Notes under the pieces: generated by a model
The model's input: only the letters and a program-made list of their open reading frames with translations
What the model was told of the DNA's origin: nothing
Database searches by the model: none
Assembly: GCF_034190915.1 (NCBI RefSeq)
Contig: NW_026947507.1
Coordinates: 31,920,001 to 31,984,000, forward strand
DNA length: 64,000 nt
Source of the DNA: Cavia porcellus
Taxonomy: Eukaryota; Chordata; Mammalia; Rodentia; Caviidae
Direction of reading: 5' to 3'
Shown: piece after piece, positions 10,481 to 21,530 of the stretch
Layout of the letters: each line of letters starts with the position of its first letter
Position numbering within the stretch: position 1 is the stretch's first letter
Made by a program: the position numbers and the translations under genes

Positions 10481-11451
10481 CTCTTAAGTGGTTAAGCGTC
10501 ACCAGGGCTGTAAGTAAATACATGCGCTAAGCATGTTACAGTCATTTATTTTTTAACCCAGAAGTAATAAGAAGCATGGAGTTGAGGGGGAAATTCACAA
10601 ACAACAAGGGTTACATGGATTCAGTTCCTGCAAATAGCTTTTTGTGAGCTGAAATGTTGTAATACTATCTTCACTGGGAAGAAGGAAGGTTGCCTACCTA
10701 TTATGTTGCTGTGAGATAAGAGGAAACCATATAACATTACACTGTAAAAGAGAAAATGTTATGCTGTATTAGCTCTTCATCTTCTTTTTCTTTTGTTTCT
10801 TTATCATCATCACCATCACTATTTGGAATTTGATTCTACTTAGTTAAGACAGTCAGTCAAGGGTCTCAAGGGTTAAAAAAAAAGCTATGTATAAATGTAG
10901 AGTGTCCTGTCTGTGAGATGCACAAATAACATTTAAATTAATTACACATTCCACTGGATGAATCATGCTTCTGAGATCTCGTTTTTATTGCCTAGCAATA
11001 GTCATATATGTGCACAGTAAGTAATAATTAAGAACATAAAAAACCATAATGTTTGTTTTAAAAAGATTAAGAAATATTGCCAATTCATTGTTCCCAGCTA
11101 TAAAAGAAAATACTGTTTCAATAAATGAAAGAAAATTATACTTAGGAAACAAAAGGGAAAGAGAAATTAAATAAAAATAACTTTCCAAGAACACTTCTGA
11201 AGCTCTTTTAAAGTTTTCTGAGAGGTTAATGTTGTTTTTATTTTTAAAAAACAACCAATTATTAGCCACAAAGTTATACTATAATCTGATGATTGACATG
11301 CATGGGAAACCACAGGACTGTTTGTCACTACGTAAGGCTGTTACTGAGAGCTCTGCCAGAGGCCTCAATCTTGGCTCCAAGTATCTGGATTCATTTGCCT
11401 GCTTGGTATCAAGAGTACAAGAAAAGCTAATAAAAATGAAATAACAAATGA
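10481..11451. other. unassigned non-coding stretch
   Basis: AT-rich. Frames of 94 and 71 codons at 10985-11269 (minus) and 11229-11444 (plus) are of low complexity and show no similarity that I recognise. Confidence 0.5.
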
Positions 11452-11640
11452 GCTGGGCATAGTGAGAGACACCTGTAATCCTAGTACTCTGAGAAGCTAA
11501 TGCAGGAGGATCACAAGTTCAAACCCAGTCTGGTTTGTTTAGTGGTAAGTAAGACTCTGCCCCCACCCCCAAATGTTTTTAAAGAGAGCTAAGGACATAG
11601 CCTAGTAGGAAGGCCTTGAGTTCAGTCCCGGGGACACATG
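11452..11640 (+). mobile_element. B1-dID dimeric SINE
   Basis: A GCTGGGCATAGTGAGAGACACC B1 start (11452-11473) is followed by CCTGTAATCCTAGTACTCTG and GCAGGAGGATCACAAGTTCA. An A-rich linker then leads into an ID-like half ending GAGTTCAGTCCCGGGGACAC. Both halves are recognisable. Confidence 0.88.
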
Positions 11641-12027
11641 CATACATTGACTCAGTCAGATTTTGGTGCACCAGAAAAATATTGAAAGTTTGATTCTATT
11701 GAAACTTCCTTGACATCAGAACAGGGATAGCAGTCTCTTCCCTCGGCAAAAAAAAGCTGGAGAATTAACCTTTCAAAAAAATCACCTTTTGGCTTTACGG
11801 TGGCAGATGAATTGCAAACTGAACAATGGATAATTTTGTTTTATAATACTAACTGTAAGTCAAGGGTAGCCTTATAACGTTGGTCTCAAATGAGTCATTT
11901 TTGTAGCTTTCATAACTGATATGATTGTCAAAATAAAAAGTACGCCAGTTGAGTTCTCAGAAAATGAAGATTTGTGAAAGATCATGCATTGGAGACAAAA
12001 CACTACTAAAACAATCTAGAATACATT
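11641..12027. other. unassigned non-coding stretch
   Basis: Nothing recognised. Confidence 0.45.
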
Positions 12028-12160
12028 AAGTCCCTGACTTACCAAAGATTTCTGTTCCAGGAGAACATTAGTACATCAGATTCTTTTGTATTCAACAGAG
12101 TTTTATATAGTACATCTGTGAAAGTTCAAAACTCAAATATTTATAAGTGAGGAATTTATG
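12028..12160 (+). mobile_element. possible Tigger/mariner-type MITE fragment
   Basis: AGTCCCTGACTTACCAAAG followed by repeated versions of a GTACATC/GTTC motif resembles the 'acttacgaa' blocks of pogo/mariner-derived miniature elements. Terminal repeats were not found, so this stays tentative. Confidence 0.3.
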
Positions 12161-12414
12161 TAGCTGGAAAACTGAGAGACAAAGTTCTCTGTGTTCTGGT
12201 CACCTCCCCTGTCCCTGAAGCCATGGAGGAAGGTGGAACAGAGACAGGTGGAGATGTATGCCTTAAAAGAACTAGCACAGCGTGACCTAGATCTTAATAA
12301 TTTAAGAATTATTTTCTATACATCTTCAGAGAACTAAAGATTTCGTTTCAATTTACTTTAGTTGAACAACAATTTATGTGAGGTAATGACCAAAGCAATA
12401 CAGACGCAAGTTAA

Positions 12415-12670
12415 ATGGAACACTGCTATGTCATGCTCCATATTACAGCCTATTGGTGACAGATCACACTGATGGTGGGCCTAGGAGACTAGAGAAGCTA
12501 AGAAAATTTCTACCCCTAGGGGCATTGTGGCCATTCTAATGTCATAGCATAATATATTACTCACTTGTCTGTGGTGATTCTGATATCACATAGTACTTGA
12601 GAAGGTACTAAATATTCACTGCTTTACGTGTTCCCTGTATTACAGATAAAATCAGAGACCACCACTGGGA
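12415..12670 (+). mobile_element. Tigger-family DNA transposon fragment
   Basis: Matches in order a Tigger (pogo/Tc1-mariner) non-coding consensus that I remember (probably Tigger7): CACTGCTATGTCATGCTCC, then a GGTGGGCCTAGGAGA block, a CATTGTGGCCATTCTAATG block with GTCATAGCATAATATATTAC, and CTGTGGTGATTCTG. Divergence is high. The other end of such an element lies at 13880-13999. Confidence 0.65.
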
Positions 12671-12949
12671 TAAAGGACTAATAAACTACTGGCTTTTAAC
12701 TTTTTACTCATAAAAAGCATAATCTGTGTTTTCTTCATAAATAATCAAGGTCTTGGAAGCTTTTACTAAAACCCCTGACTTTGCTCAGGTCTACAAAAGT
12801 CTACAAAAGTAACTAAAGTAGGATAAAAGAGGACCTTCATTTTGTAAAACTCTGGGTCAAATTCTTTTGAGTTCTGCACATAGATATGTTAAGAAGTTAG
12901 GGAGCATGTATCTAAAATTGACAGAACAGAATTTTTAGCCCCAAATTTA
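12671..12949. other. unassigned stretch, possibly inside the Tigger element
   Basis: A short tandem repeat of GTCTACAAAA occurs at 12791-12810. The position between two Tigger pieces suggests internal Tigger sequence or a later insertion. Confidence 0.35.
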
Positions 12950-13112
12950 TATAGCCTAGCCTGTAATCTGAGTATTCAGGGAGGCTGAGACACATGATCC
13001 CAAGCTTATGACCAACCTGGGAAATTTGATGATTGAGACTCTGTCCTGAAACCAAAATAAAAAAAAACTGGGAACATAGCTCAGTACAAAGTACCTGGGT
13101 GGTCCAAGTATT
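12950..13112 (+). mobile_element. B1-dID dimeric SINE
   Basis: CCTGTAATCTGAGTATTCAG and GGAGGCTGAGACACATGATC are the B1 half. An A-rich linker follows, then ACTGGGAACATAGCTCAGTA as the start of the ID-like half. It lies between the two Tigger pieces and so probably inserted into the transposon. Confidence 0.85.
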
Positions 13113-13879
13113 GGAGAAACAAATACACAAACCCCTCAGCAAACAGGTATCTAAACTGTCTTGTCACTCTTCAAGATAAAGCACATTGACCTAAAGTTAA
13201 TTTAACACCAGTTAAAGTTAATATTCAGGATTCTCACAGGCATCAAATAAGCCTTTACAGTGTTTAGTTCTAAGACATCTCCCTCTTCTGTGCTTGGGCA
13301 GACACCTAGAATCACCAGCCAATGTCCTGAAGGAATGGTCAATGGATTCCAGGAAAAGCAGAGCCTTGTATGACTGAGAATACTACAAATAGAGGCAATT
13401 ACATTTATGGAAAAGAATCTTCCCTCAAGCCATGAAGGTTCCAGGACTATAATACCAGGACTCAGATAATGATGGACCAGTATTTGGTCCATCGTTTAAA
13501 AGCTGGCCTCTGGCTTTTGTGAGCAGGTCAATTTGATTTTCTTCATCAGAGGTTGCCTCCTATAGCACTCAAGTTAGAGTCTGCTCCTTTCCCTATCATC
13601 CCTTTTATCTTCTAATTAAAAATTTTGCCTGGAAATTCATACTTTCACTTTAGTTTTGATTTCTACTATCACTAAAGCAAGGATCCGTGCTAAATAGCAA
13701 CACTACATTTTGCATTGTTACCTTACAGTATCCTCCATCTAATTATATAAAAGAGTTTATTTCAAAACAACATGTCACGTTAACACTAACAGCAATCTCA
13801 CAGGTCTCCAGCTTATGCCATCTTCAGAGTACATCATTTTCTCGTGCTTAAGTTAATATATGTCCATCTATATCTATCA
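13113..13879. other. unassigned stretch with a 9-bp hairpin
   Basis: A 96-codon minus-strand frame at 13202-13492 has no recognisable similarity. An exact inverted repeat lies at 13471-13493. Some of the stretch may be internal Tigger sequence. Confidence 0.4.
13471..13493. other. perfect 9-bp inverted repeat
   Basis: GATGGACCA, a 5-base spacer (GTATT), and TGGTCCATC form an exact stem-loop. No T-run or gene is next to it, so no function is implied. Confidence 0.9.
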
Positions 13880-13999
13880 TACAGCCTAGATATGTAGCAG
13901 GGTTTGCGTAAGTACATCCTATAATGTTTGCACAATGATGAAAGTGCCTAACAATACATATCTCAAAATATAACCCCATCCTTAAACAATGCATGACTG
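13880..13999 (+). mobile_element. Tigger-family DNA transposon, 3' terminal piece
   Basis: ATACAGCCTAGATATGTAGC, GTAAGTACATCCTATAATG, TTTGCACAATGATGAAAGTG, CCTAACAATACATATCTCA and the terminal AAACAATGCATGACTG follow the remembered Tigger7-type end in order, finishing at the expected ...GCATGACTG terminus. Confidence 0.75.
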
Positions 14000-15391
14000 C
14001 ACTATTTTAACACAAGAAAGAAAAGTGTGCATCAAGCAAATGTAAGGTAGCAGGATATATATAAACATGCTGATACAAAGCACTTAGATACTAAAATGTT
14101 GAAAAGATTGCTATATAAGGTAGAGCTCAAGGTAAGGGGAGTAATCAGAGCTTAGGAGGTACTTGAGACAGTTTAGAAGAATAACCTTATTCTGAAGACA
14201 TGGTGATGGTGATGTTGCTTTCTAGGCAAAGGAGTTTCATGCACACAGATGATTTGCCCCTAATATGTCTATAACAGGAACCCAGGGAAGCTCCTAATCA
14301 TTTAGCTAAGAATTAACACATGCTATGTACATATACTGAGTCCCCACAATGAATCATACATTGTGAACTACAGACATGTGCTAATTAAACAAAAAGAAAG
14401 AAATGAGCCTGGGGAGGAATATAGGAGGCAAAATACAGAAACATGTCATTGAGACAAGAAGCAAAAATTAATATATAAGTGGATGATAACACTCAATATC
14501 AAGAGCAGAAGCAACATCGACAGTTCTAAATTTTGAATATCTTATCTCATGTTGCAAATCATTTTAAGCTGCTGAAAACTGAGATAGAAGACTTTTATTA
14601 GGCATCTAATATTATTTCTTTTCATATTTAACCTTATGCTATACTATGTTTGGTCCTTCAACTATTTTCAGTCATCACTCAAACTTTTACTATGTTATGA
14701 AAGCTCCGGAAGAAAAGAGGGGAGAGTATAAATTACACAATCAACTTATTGCTTGCTTCATCACCAATGAAGGGTTCATCAAATGGTTATTGTGTAGATT
14801 TTTTAAAAAATTTGAATAACATTTAGGTTTTTAATAAAATGTAAAATGTTGCATTTTGCACAGAATGGCATTTCTTGAATATCATCATGATACTCTCTTA
14901 AGGGTAATTGAGAAGACTGTGTAGTCGAAGTTTTCTGGAAACTTCTATGATCAACATACCAAAAAATTCTAACTTAATAAACTTATAATAGTTATAAATA
15001 CCCCCTAAGACTTAATTACATAAAGAATCAGAAGCTACTGTTTAGGAGAAGTTGTCACATAGAAGTGATAAGAGTGTATGAAATCTCAAAAAATGAGACA
15101 AGAAATTTTGAAATTTAATACACCTACTATTGATCACATTTCTAATTTTCCTTAAGACAAAATACCCTGCCATTTCTATGGCAGTATGCTTATCTTTATT
15201 ACATCTAATTGAAAGTAGCCATCACTGAGTTTTCCAGAAACCTTGCCCCCCTTCCTCAAAATCAATAATATAGAGTGAGTGGTCCTTTCTTACTCTTCCT
15301 TGGGCAGAGAAGTCCCAAAAGACAATGCTCTGGGATGAGCCCTCAACTCAGGCTTCTGTTTGTGCTGTAAAAGCCAGAAGTCTGGAGCAAG
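14000..15391. other. unassigned non-coding stretch
   Basis: Long AT-rich segment. No coding frame above 60 codons and no repeat was recognised. Confidence 0.5.
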
Positions 15392-15540
15392 ATGTCAGAG
15401 CAGAGACCCATAATCCGAGCAGTCTGGGAGACTGAGGCAGGAAGATTATGGTTTTGAGCAGAGTGTGGACAATTTATGAATTTAACAAGCCCCTATCTCA
15501 GTTCAATGTGAAGACCCTGGGTTTGATCCCCAGTACCCCA
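15392..15540 (+). mobile_element. B1-dID dimeric SINE, degraded
   Basis: GTCTGGGAGACTGAGGCAGG at 15422-15441 is the B1 core. A recognisable second half ends in CCCTGGGTTTGATCCCCAGT at 15515-15534, a near-consensus tRNA-type B box. Confidence 0.82.
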
Positions 15541-16292
15541 AGAAGCAGGAGGAAAAGGAGGTGAAGAGGAGGCAGTGATGTTGGTTCTAAGTGTCCAGCC
15601 TACTGACCCACACCTATTCCCTTGCATGGCTCACTTGTCATTGTCCCTACCTGTGTTGGTTATTGGTTTTGACTTCTGCATTTTCCTTGGAAAGAAAAGT
15701 AATTCACAGTAAGAAACTGTCACCCCTGCCTGTCATGATATGATGAGGTACAACCTGACTAATCTCTGGTAGCCTGGCACTTCAAATAAACAAATTGGCA
15801 AGCTGTCTGTCGTCTGTGGCTAGTTTGGAGGAAGTTCTATTAGTGGCTCTCTAAGACAGGCGATCAAAGCACATTTTGCCTCCCTAGGTTTGAATCTGAA
15901 TCTAACATCACTTATCCTGCCCACATCTGAATGACCAACTTGCTCCCAATGTTACACTGTCATTTATTGCATTCTGGCCTTGGTAGACTCACGTCAGTAT
16001 CTTCTTTCCTCTCTCATTCTTTCCTTGCCTTTCCCTCTTCCTTCTTTTTGTAATGTAAATTCATGAATGGGAGAGGCAAGGAAGGAGGAACTCAGGATTC
16101 TTTCCTAAATAACAAACTTCTGCATTCCAAGTAAATTTACAATCCAATTTCACCCAGTAGCTTCCAAGTCAAAATGCAAATGCCCCACTATACAGCTTAC
16201 TGGATACAGATGTATGTATGCAGCTAAGGAGTAGTGTCTAAATGTTAACATTACGAAACAACTATTTACCTAACTTCCAAATGATGCAAGTA
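15541..16292. other. unassigned stretch, pyrimidine-rich in part
   Basis: A CT-rich tract lies at about 16001-16051. Otherwise nothing was recognised. Confidence 0.45.
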
Positions 16293-16297
16293 GGAAC

Positions 16298-16662
16298 TGA
16301 AAGGGTTTTGGCCCAGACAGGACACTGTAGCCAGAAAAACCTCAACCAGAAGCAGGAAGCCCTATCTCCCCTGCCCCTAGGAAGTTACCTGTGACGCCAT
16401 CTTCCCGCCCCTGGAAATTTACATATGGCGCCAAACCTAGGACCAATGGGCTACCTGTGCATCCCTAATGCCTGCCTTGGGTTCCACCCCAAACCGAGGC
16501 TATTTACAGGCCCCCACACCCGTGTCTGCCGGAGAGATCACCAGACGCCAGCGGTGGGGGTGCTGGTCATCTCTCTCCGTGTTCTCAGAATAAAGGCTGC
16601 TTTTTATTTTATACTTCTCATCTTTTGGAAATATTTTTCATCTTTTGGAAATAATCCTAGCA
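16298..16662 (+). mobile_element. solo LTR of an endogenous retrovirus, complete
   Basis: A 365-bp solo LTR starting with TG (TGAAAGGGTTTTGGCC) and ending with CA. It is flanked by an exact 5-bp duplication, GGAAC, at 16293-16297 and 16663-16667. Inside are a CCAAT motif (ACCAATGGGC, 16441-16450), a GC-rich core and AATAAA at 16590-16595. After the poly(A) signal a 20-bp unit (CATCTTTTGGAAATATTTTT) is repeated once. GC content is clearly above the surroundings. The 96-codon frame at 16425-16715 runs out of the LTR and is not a gene. It has no internal region, so it arose by LTR-LTR recombination. The family was not identified. Confidence 0.85.
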
Positions 16663-16733
16663 GGAACATACTTGTATATTTTAACCTGAGGCTCTGCTTT
16701 CCTAATGCCCTTTAAAAAAAAAAAATCCTGACA

Positions 16734-16921
16734 CAGTGGTACCTCAGTTCACAAACTTAATTCTTTCCAAGATTCTGATTGCAAACTGAATTGAACGAGA
16801 GTCAAATCAAATTCAATAGTTTAATGTTGACCTTATGGGGAAATTTGGTTTGGTTCTCATCCACTTCGGTTTGCCAGCACAATTGTAGAAAGAATTAAGT
16901 TCACTAACCGAGATGCCACTG
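16734..16921. mobile_element. palindromic MITE (non-autonomous DNA transposon)
   Basis: A 188-bp foldback element. It begins CAGTGGTACCTCAGTTCACA and its reverse complement begins CAGTGGCATCTCGGTTAGTG. Both arms continue with the exact block AACTTAATTCTTTC and, further in, TTGCAAACTGAA versus TGGCAAACCGAA and GAGAGTCAAATCAAATT versus GAGAACCAAACCAAATT. Each arm is about 80-85 bp with roughly 70% pairing by eye, so almost the whole element folds on itself. Ends in CAGTGG fit a Tc1/mariner- or pogo-type MITE. No TA target duplication remains. It has no coding capacity. Confidence 0.85.
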
Positions 16922-17789
16922 AATTCTCAACTGTACATATTGGTGCCTCCCACCTTCCCCAGTCTGCAAGCATCTCCCCTCTCCCCAGAGCCTGAGAATT
17001 TTCTCCCCTTTATCCCACTCTTTGGCTCTCTTAGGAATATGCTCTTTCTCACTTTCTCTTTTGCTTTCCTATCATCACGTAGATCAGCTTAACCTCTGGC
17101 TCCAGTTCACTCTCCTGAATCTCTGGTTCTGTCCTCTGATTAGTCTTTTATTACTTAGTGAAAATGTTCTCCAGTTTTGGCCCTAACTGGCTGTTACCTG
17201 GGATCTGATCATTTACCTAATGAGTACCTAATGAATGCAGAGGGTGAACAGCAAGTGAAATATCACTGTTAGATCATTTAGAGCAAGGGCTGGCATACTA
17301 ATAAATAAATCTTTTTCTTTTTAGGAAATTGATGTATACAGGCAGCACGTTACAAGGTAGGAGAAACATGACGGTGAGCAGGGATTGTTTCCTTTGGGCT
17401 TCTGAGAGCACAAACAAATCTGAATATACTTTTACAAGAATTTGGTGAGCAAGCAATTAAATCCCAGGTTCCTAACTCAAATGAATGTCTGCTTTGATAC
17501 CACACATACATATTTGACAGACTGATATCACAAGGTCTCATAGGCATCATAACCAGCTCTAATTGAAGTATGGCTTAGCGATGAAAGGTCACTGAGGCTC
17601 TGTTGTAAGGTGACAAAATAATCTTGATAATAATATCTGAATAAGAGGAAATAATAAAACAGATTCGTTTTGTTTGTCTTACTACAAATTCAGTTTACGT
17701 ATTAAAAATCAGAAAGTGTTACAGCACACAAAAGGTGAAATAATAGGAAATGCTTATACTTTATTGTCTATCAGAAAAAAAAAATTTTT
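16922..17789. other. unassigned non-coding stretch
   Basis: A CT-rich area at 16940-17150 is followed by AT-rich sequence. A 66-codon minus frame at 17350-17550 is unassigned. Confidence 0.45.
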
Positions 17790-17884
17790 TTTGGTCTTTT
17801 TCGTTTTTATCGGTAGCAGAGATCAAACTCACGACTGCCTGCTTGCAAGGCAGGTGCTTATGCCGCTGAGCTAAATTCCCAGAC
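17790..17884 (-). mobile_element. ID-like SINE (tRNA-Ala-type)
   Basis: Read on the minus strand it has GGGAATTTAGCTCAGCGGCA (A box), then CCTGCCTTGCAAGCAGG, which folds as an anticodon arm with TGC, then GTGAGTTTGATCTCTG (B box) and an A-rich tail. The tail corresponds to the T-rich start of the segment on the plus strand. Confidence 0.88.
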
Positions 17885-18639
17885 CCCTGGAAAAATATTT
17901 TTAAAAAGAAGGCAAAACATGGAACTCTTAAAATGTTAAGAGAAATAACTGAAAAATGTTTTAATTAGCACAGTAAAATGAGAAAATCAGTTGAGATGTA
18001 TGGCATTTTTATTTCAGTTTACACTCATCTAATAATTTAGAGAATCTGAAATTATTTAAAACAGACTATAACTTTTTTGTATATCACCATTGCTTTGACT
18101 CTATTTTGCCTTCAATTCTTGGATCGTAGTTTTAAAAAGACTGACCTTACAAGGATGAGAAAGAATATTCTTTTTAGGTTATAACTGCATAAAAAAATAC
18201 TGAATCAAGTTTTAAAGAATTTTCTGAAACTATGAAATATTTAATAAAATCAATATCAAAATTGTAATGCAATTTCTGTGTAGTTACTATAAAATATGTA
18301 TGTAAGCACTTTTAATACAGAACAAAAATGAAATTTACACATACTTTTGATTTAATTTGTTTCTAATTGTAATAATGAAATAGAGAAAATAATTCGCTTG
18401 GCTTTCCTTGCAACACAAGCAGCCAAGTGCTAGTGACTGGTCAATATGGCAGTGAATCCTCTCCAGTTTGACCTGTACCTTGCCTTAAACTTCTCTAACT
18501 CATCGTACTTGCAAAATAGCATTTGAAGAATCAAATTTAGAATAGCAAACTATCAAGTGGTTCTTTTGCTATCTGGATTAAGCTAAACTCATTACACATT
18601 ATATTTTCTAATTTTTATTAATTGGCCAAAATAATTGCA
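17885..18639. other. unassigned non-coding stretch
   Basis: Very AT-rich; nothing recognised. Confidence 0.45.
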
Positions 18640-19535
18640 TGTGTTTATGCAATGCAATTTGATGTTTTGATCCATTGTGTGACCAAAACAGGTTATGCTC
18701 TTGTTTCTCTTCAGATCATATAAATTTATCATCTGTACAAAACAGGTAATATGTCCACCACGTTACATATTCATTTTTCTGTGTGAGAAAAACACTTCAA
18801 ATCCACTTTTAAAATTATTGAAAATCCATTTTTATTAACTTTAGTTGCATTGCTAGTCATTCAATCAGTAGAATTTATTCTTTCTGTCTAAATAGAACCT
18901 TGTACTTTTTATTAATATTTCCCCTTGGTAACATCCCCAATCTTTGGTAACCAGCATTTTCTTGTCTGTTTCTATGATTTGATTGTTTAAATATTCTACA
19001 GGTAAGATCACATGATATTTATTTTTTTGTATCAGGCTTATTACACTTAGCACAATTTTCTTTAGACCTATCTGTGTAATTAATCAATGACGGGATTTCA
19101 CTATTTTTAAAACCTGAGTAGTATTCTATTGCATATATTTATTTTAAGCATACATTCACTGACCATCACTGACGTTACTTCCAGAGTTTGTCTATTATGA
19201 ATGATGCTATAGTGAAAAGGGAAATATACACATCTCTCTAATACATTGATTTTGATTCCTTTGAATATATGTCCAGAAGTGGGATTGCTAGATTCCACTT
19301 TTAGTTTTTTGAAAAACTTCCATTTTTCTAAAATGACTGTATTAATTTACAGTGCCACTAAAAGTATGCAAGAGTTCCATTTTCTCTATATTCTTGCTAG
19401 TATTTACAATTGTCTTTCTGGTTTTTTAATCTTTACCTGTGTGTTTAATGATATTGAGCATTTCTTCATATATATTTTGATAATTCGTATAATTTCTTTT
19501 GAGAACTGTCTTGATGATGATTTTAGATGGTCACT
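18640..19535 (-). mobile_element. old L1 (L1M-type) 3' end
   Basis: Follows the antisense of an ancient mammalian L1 3' region. It starts with the TTTGATCCATTGTGTGACCA-like 3' UTR, then CAGTATTCTATTGCATATA-type and AATGATGCTATAGTG blocks. The core is TTCCTTTGAATATATGTCCAGAAGTGGGATTGCTAGAT (18-base pieces match exactly in order at 19255-19292). It ends near the TTGAGCATTTCTTCATATAT block. Highly diverged, and no usable frame remains. Confidence 0.85.
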
Positions 19536-20459
19536 CTAAATAATTTGTTGTTGGCATACTTATACAAATTTGCAGTTTAAATCTGACCCTCTCCTGGGGA
19601 AAAAATGGTGAACTTTGAGTTTAAATAGAAACATCAAGAATTCTATGGAATTGACTGGAACCAGTGAATTACTTAGAATAATAATATTGAATGGTACAAG
19701 TCACCATCAAACACACAAAGCCATTAGTCTTCAAAATAACACAGTTAATGTGTCAGAATTTATTTCAGAGCTTGCTGTTATTATCAATCATTTAAGATTA
19801 AATGAGCAGACGAGAATAAAATGGAAAAGCAAATATACATATTAACAGTCTGCAAATTACTTTCTCAATTTTTTTATAAAGTGATTTCTACATATTCTAA
19901 GACAATCATTGTCCTCCTTTGACCTGTGAAAAGTTACGGTTCAAATAGAATTATTTTATAATTCAGAATTTTTTGTTTGTTTTTTTCTTAACACTCCAGT
20001 TATTGAATCAGATGGCAGCCAGTATAAAGATAGTTAGCTATTCATCAGGGAAAGATAACTAGTTACTTCTTTTTAGTTACTGCTTTGAATATTGCATTAT
20101 TCTTAATGATTTCTAATATTCATAAACAAACAAAATCTTAGGCATCATTTTATAAAATTGATGATGAATATGGGACACAATGGATAGTTAGGAATGAGTG
20201 AAATTCATGATAACACCCCAAATATCCTACAGAATGGAGTCAGAGAGTTTGACACATCATGGTTCATGGTTATATACCTTAACATATTGTCTTTCCTTTG
20301 ACTAGATAAAGTTTATTCTTTTTCTCACTCAGATAATTTCTACATTTCCTTCAAAACTTGCCTCATTTTTAAAAAACCCTTTCTTAATGTCTAATCTGAT
20401 TTAGATGTTTCTTAACATGTTAATATATATCTGTACACATAAATACAGCATGGAATTCA
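19536..20459. other. unassigned non-coding stretch
   Basis: AT-rich; the 76-codon frame at 19615-19845 has no recognisable similarity. Confidence 0.45.
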
Positions 20460-20464
20460 ATGAC

Positions 20465-20811
20465 TGTCATGGTTTATGTCAGTGGCCCCCAGGCCTCATG
20501 CATTTGCATTGTGCATTTGTGATTGGTTCGTTGTCTAGAGTTTGGATTGATGGTATCAGTGCTACACCCACATAGGGGTGGAGCCAGCATACAATATAAT
20601 GGCAGGAAGAAAATGTGTGTCACTCTCTCTGGCCGGTTTCCACCTTGCTGTTTGTAGCCATTATGAACTGTGGCCCCGCCATGTCACCCTGCCTTGGAGC
20701 CAACTGAGTATGGACTGAAACCTCCAAAAACTGTAAGAAATAAACCTTTCCCTTCCCAACTTTGGGCATCAGATATTTTGTCTCAGCAACAAGTAAAAAG
20801 TAACTAAGACA
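20465..20811 (+). mobile_element. MaLR-type solo LTR, complete
   Basis: A 347-bp LTR beginning TGTCATGGTT and ending CTAAGACA. It is flanked by an exact 5-bp duplication, ATGAC, at 20460-20464 and 20812-20816. It contains a CCAAT box in reverse (GATTGGTT), a TATA-like ACAATATAATGG, the characteristic GAAACCTCCAAAAACTGTAA...AATAAACCTTTC block with a poly(A) signal at 20738-20743, and the MaLR-type end ATATTTTGTCTCAGCAACAA. ERVL and MaLR elements duplicate 5 bp on insertion, which agrees. It is non-coding and recombined to a single LTR. Confidence 0.9.
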
Positions 20812-20816
20812 ATGAC

Positions 20817-21294
20817 AGTGGTTTTAGTTATCTGTTTACTTAACTATATCAGTAAGTTCAGAAACCATGTTATATTTGATGTTGTATCTTCAAAGTCTAT
20901 CATAGTTCCTGGAAAATTCTATATATTCTTCCCAAGTAACCTATTAAATATATGAGAATTGGTATGCTCCAAACACTCCAAACATATCTTAAACCAAATT
21001 CTTTATACTTTCTCCAAATACAGTGATATCTAATTTCACAAATACTTCTCTTTGCATTGAAAAGCCTTCTGCAAAATATTGCTTCCATTGGCAAACTCTG
21101 CATCAGGTGATAAACATGATCACAGCCATCTTCCCCAAAATCATAAAACAAATTAAATTTGTAAAACTGTAATGTTTCCCATATCCTATTAAAGTAAGTA
21201 GTAAATTGAGCATTCCAGTGTCAGTGAAAAGCTTTCTAAATATTCCCCAATCCTTTCATCTGTTCTGCAGCAAAAGGCTATTTTTTAAAATCAG
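20817..21294. other. unassigned non-coding stretch
   Basis: An 83-codon minus frame at 20900-21151 shows no recognisable family. Nothing else seen. Confidence 0.45.
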
Positions 21295-21513
21295 CAACTT
21301 TGCAGACTCTTCAGCCTTCTATTATAGACCCACCATAGTAACTCCCAAGCCTTGCTCCTTCTCCTGCCACTGAGTCTGCTGGCTCTCTAGCAAGCAGACG
21401 GTCACTTGCCTGCTCCACCTCTGATTCTACAGACATCCGCTGTGACTCATTGGTTTCTGATGCTGCAAGCTTGCTTAATAAATTCCTTTGTATAAGTACG
21501 CATGTAGTTTATA

Positions 21514-21530
21514 TTGATTCAGTTGCTCTT
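21514..21530. repeat. target-site duplication of ID SINE, left copy
   Basis: TTGATTCAGTTGCTCTT is identical to the 17 bases at 21619-21635. Confidence 0.97.

Noticed and set aside
16425..16715. 96-codon frame as a retroviral or host protein
   Set aside because: It runs through a solo LTR and out of its end; LTRs of this type do not encode proteins and no motif is present.
17810..17880. Functional tRNA gene
   Set aside because: The tRNA-like A and B boxes belong to an ID-like SINE. The acceptor ends do not pair and an A-tail follows.
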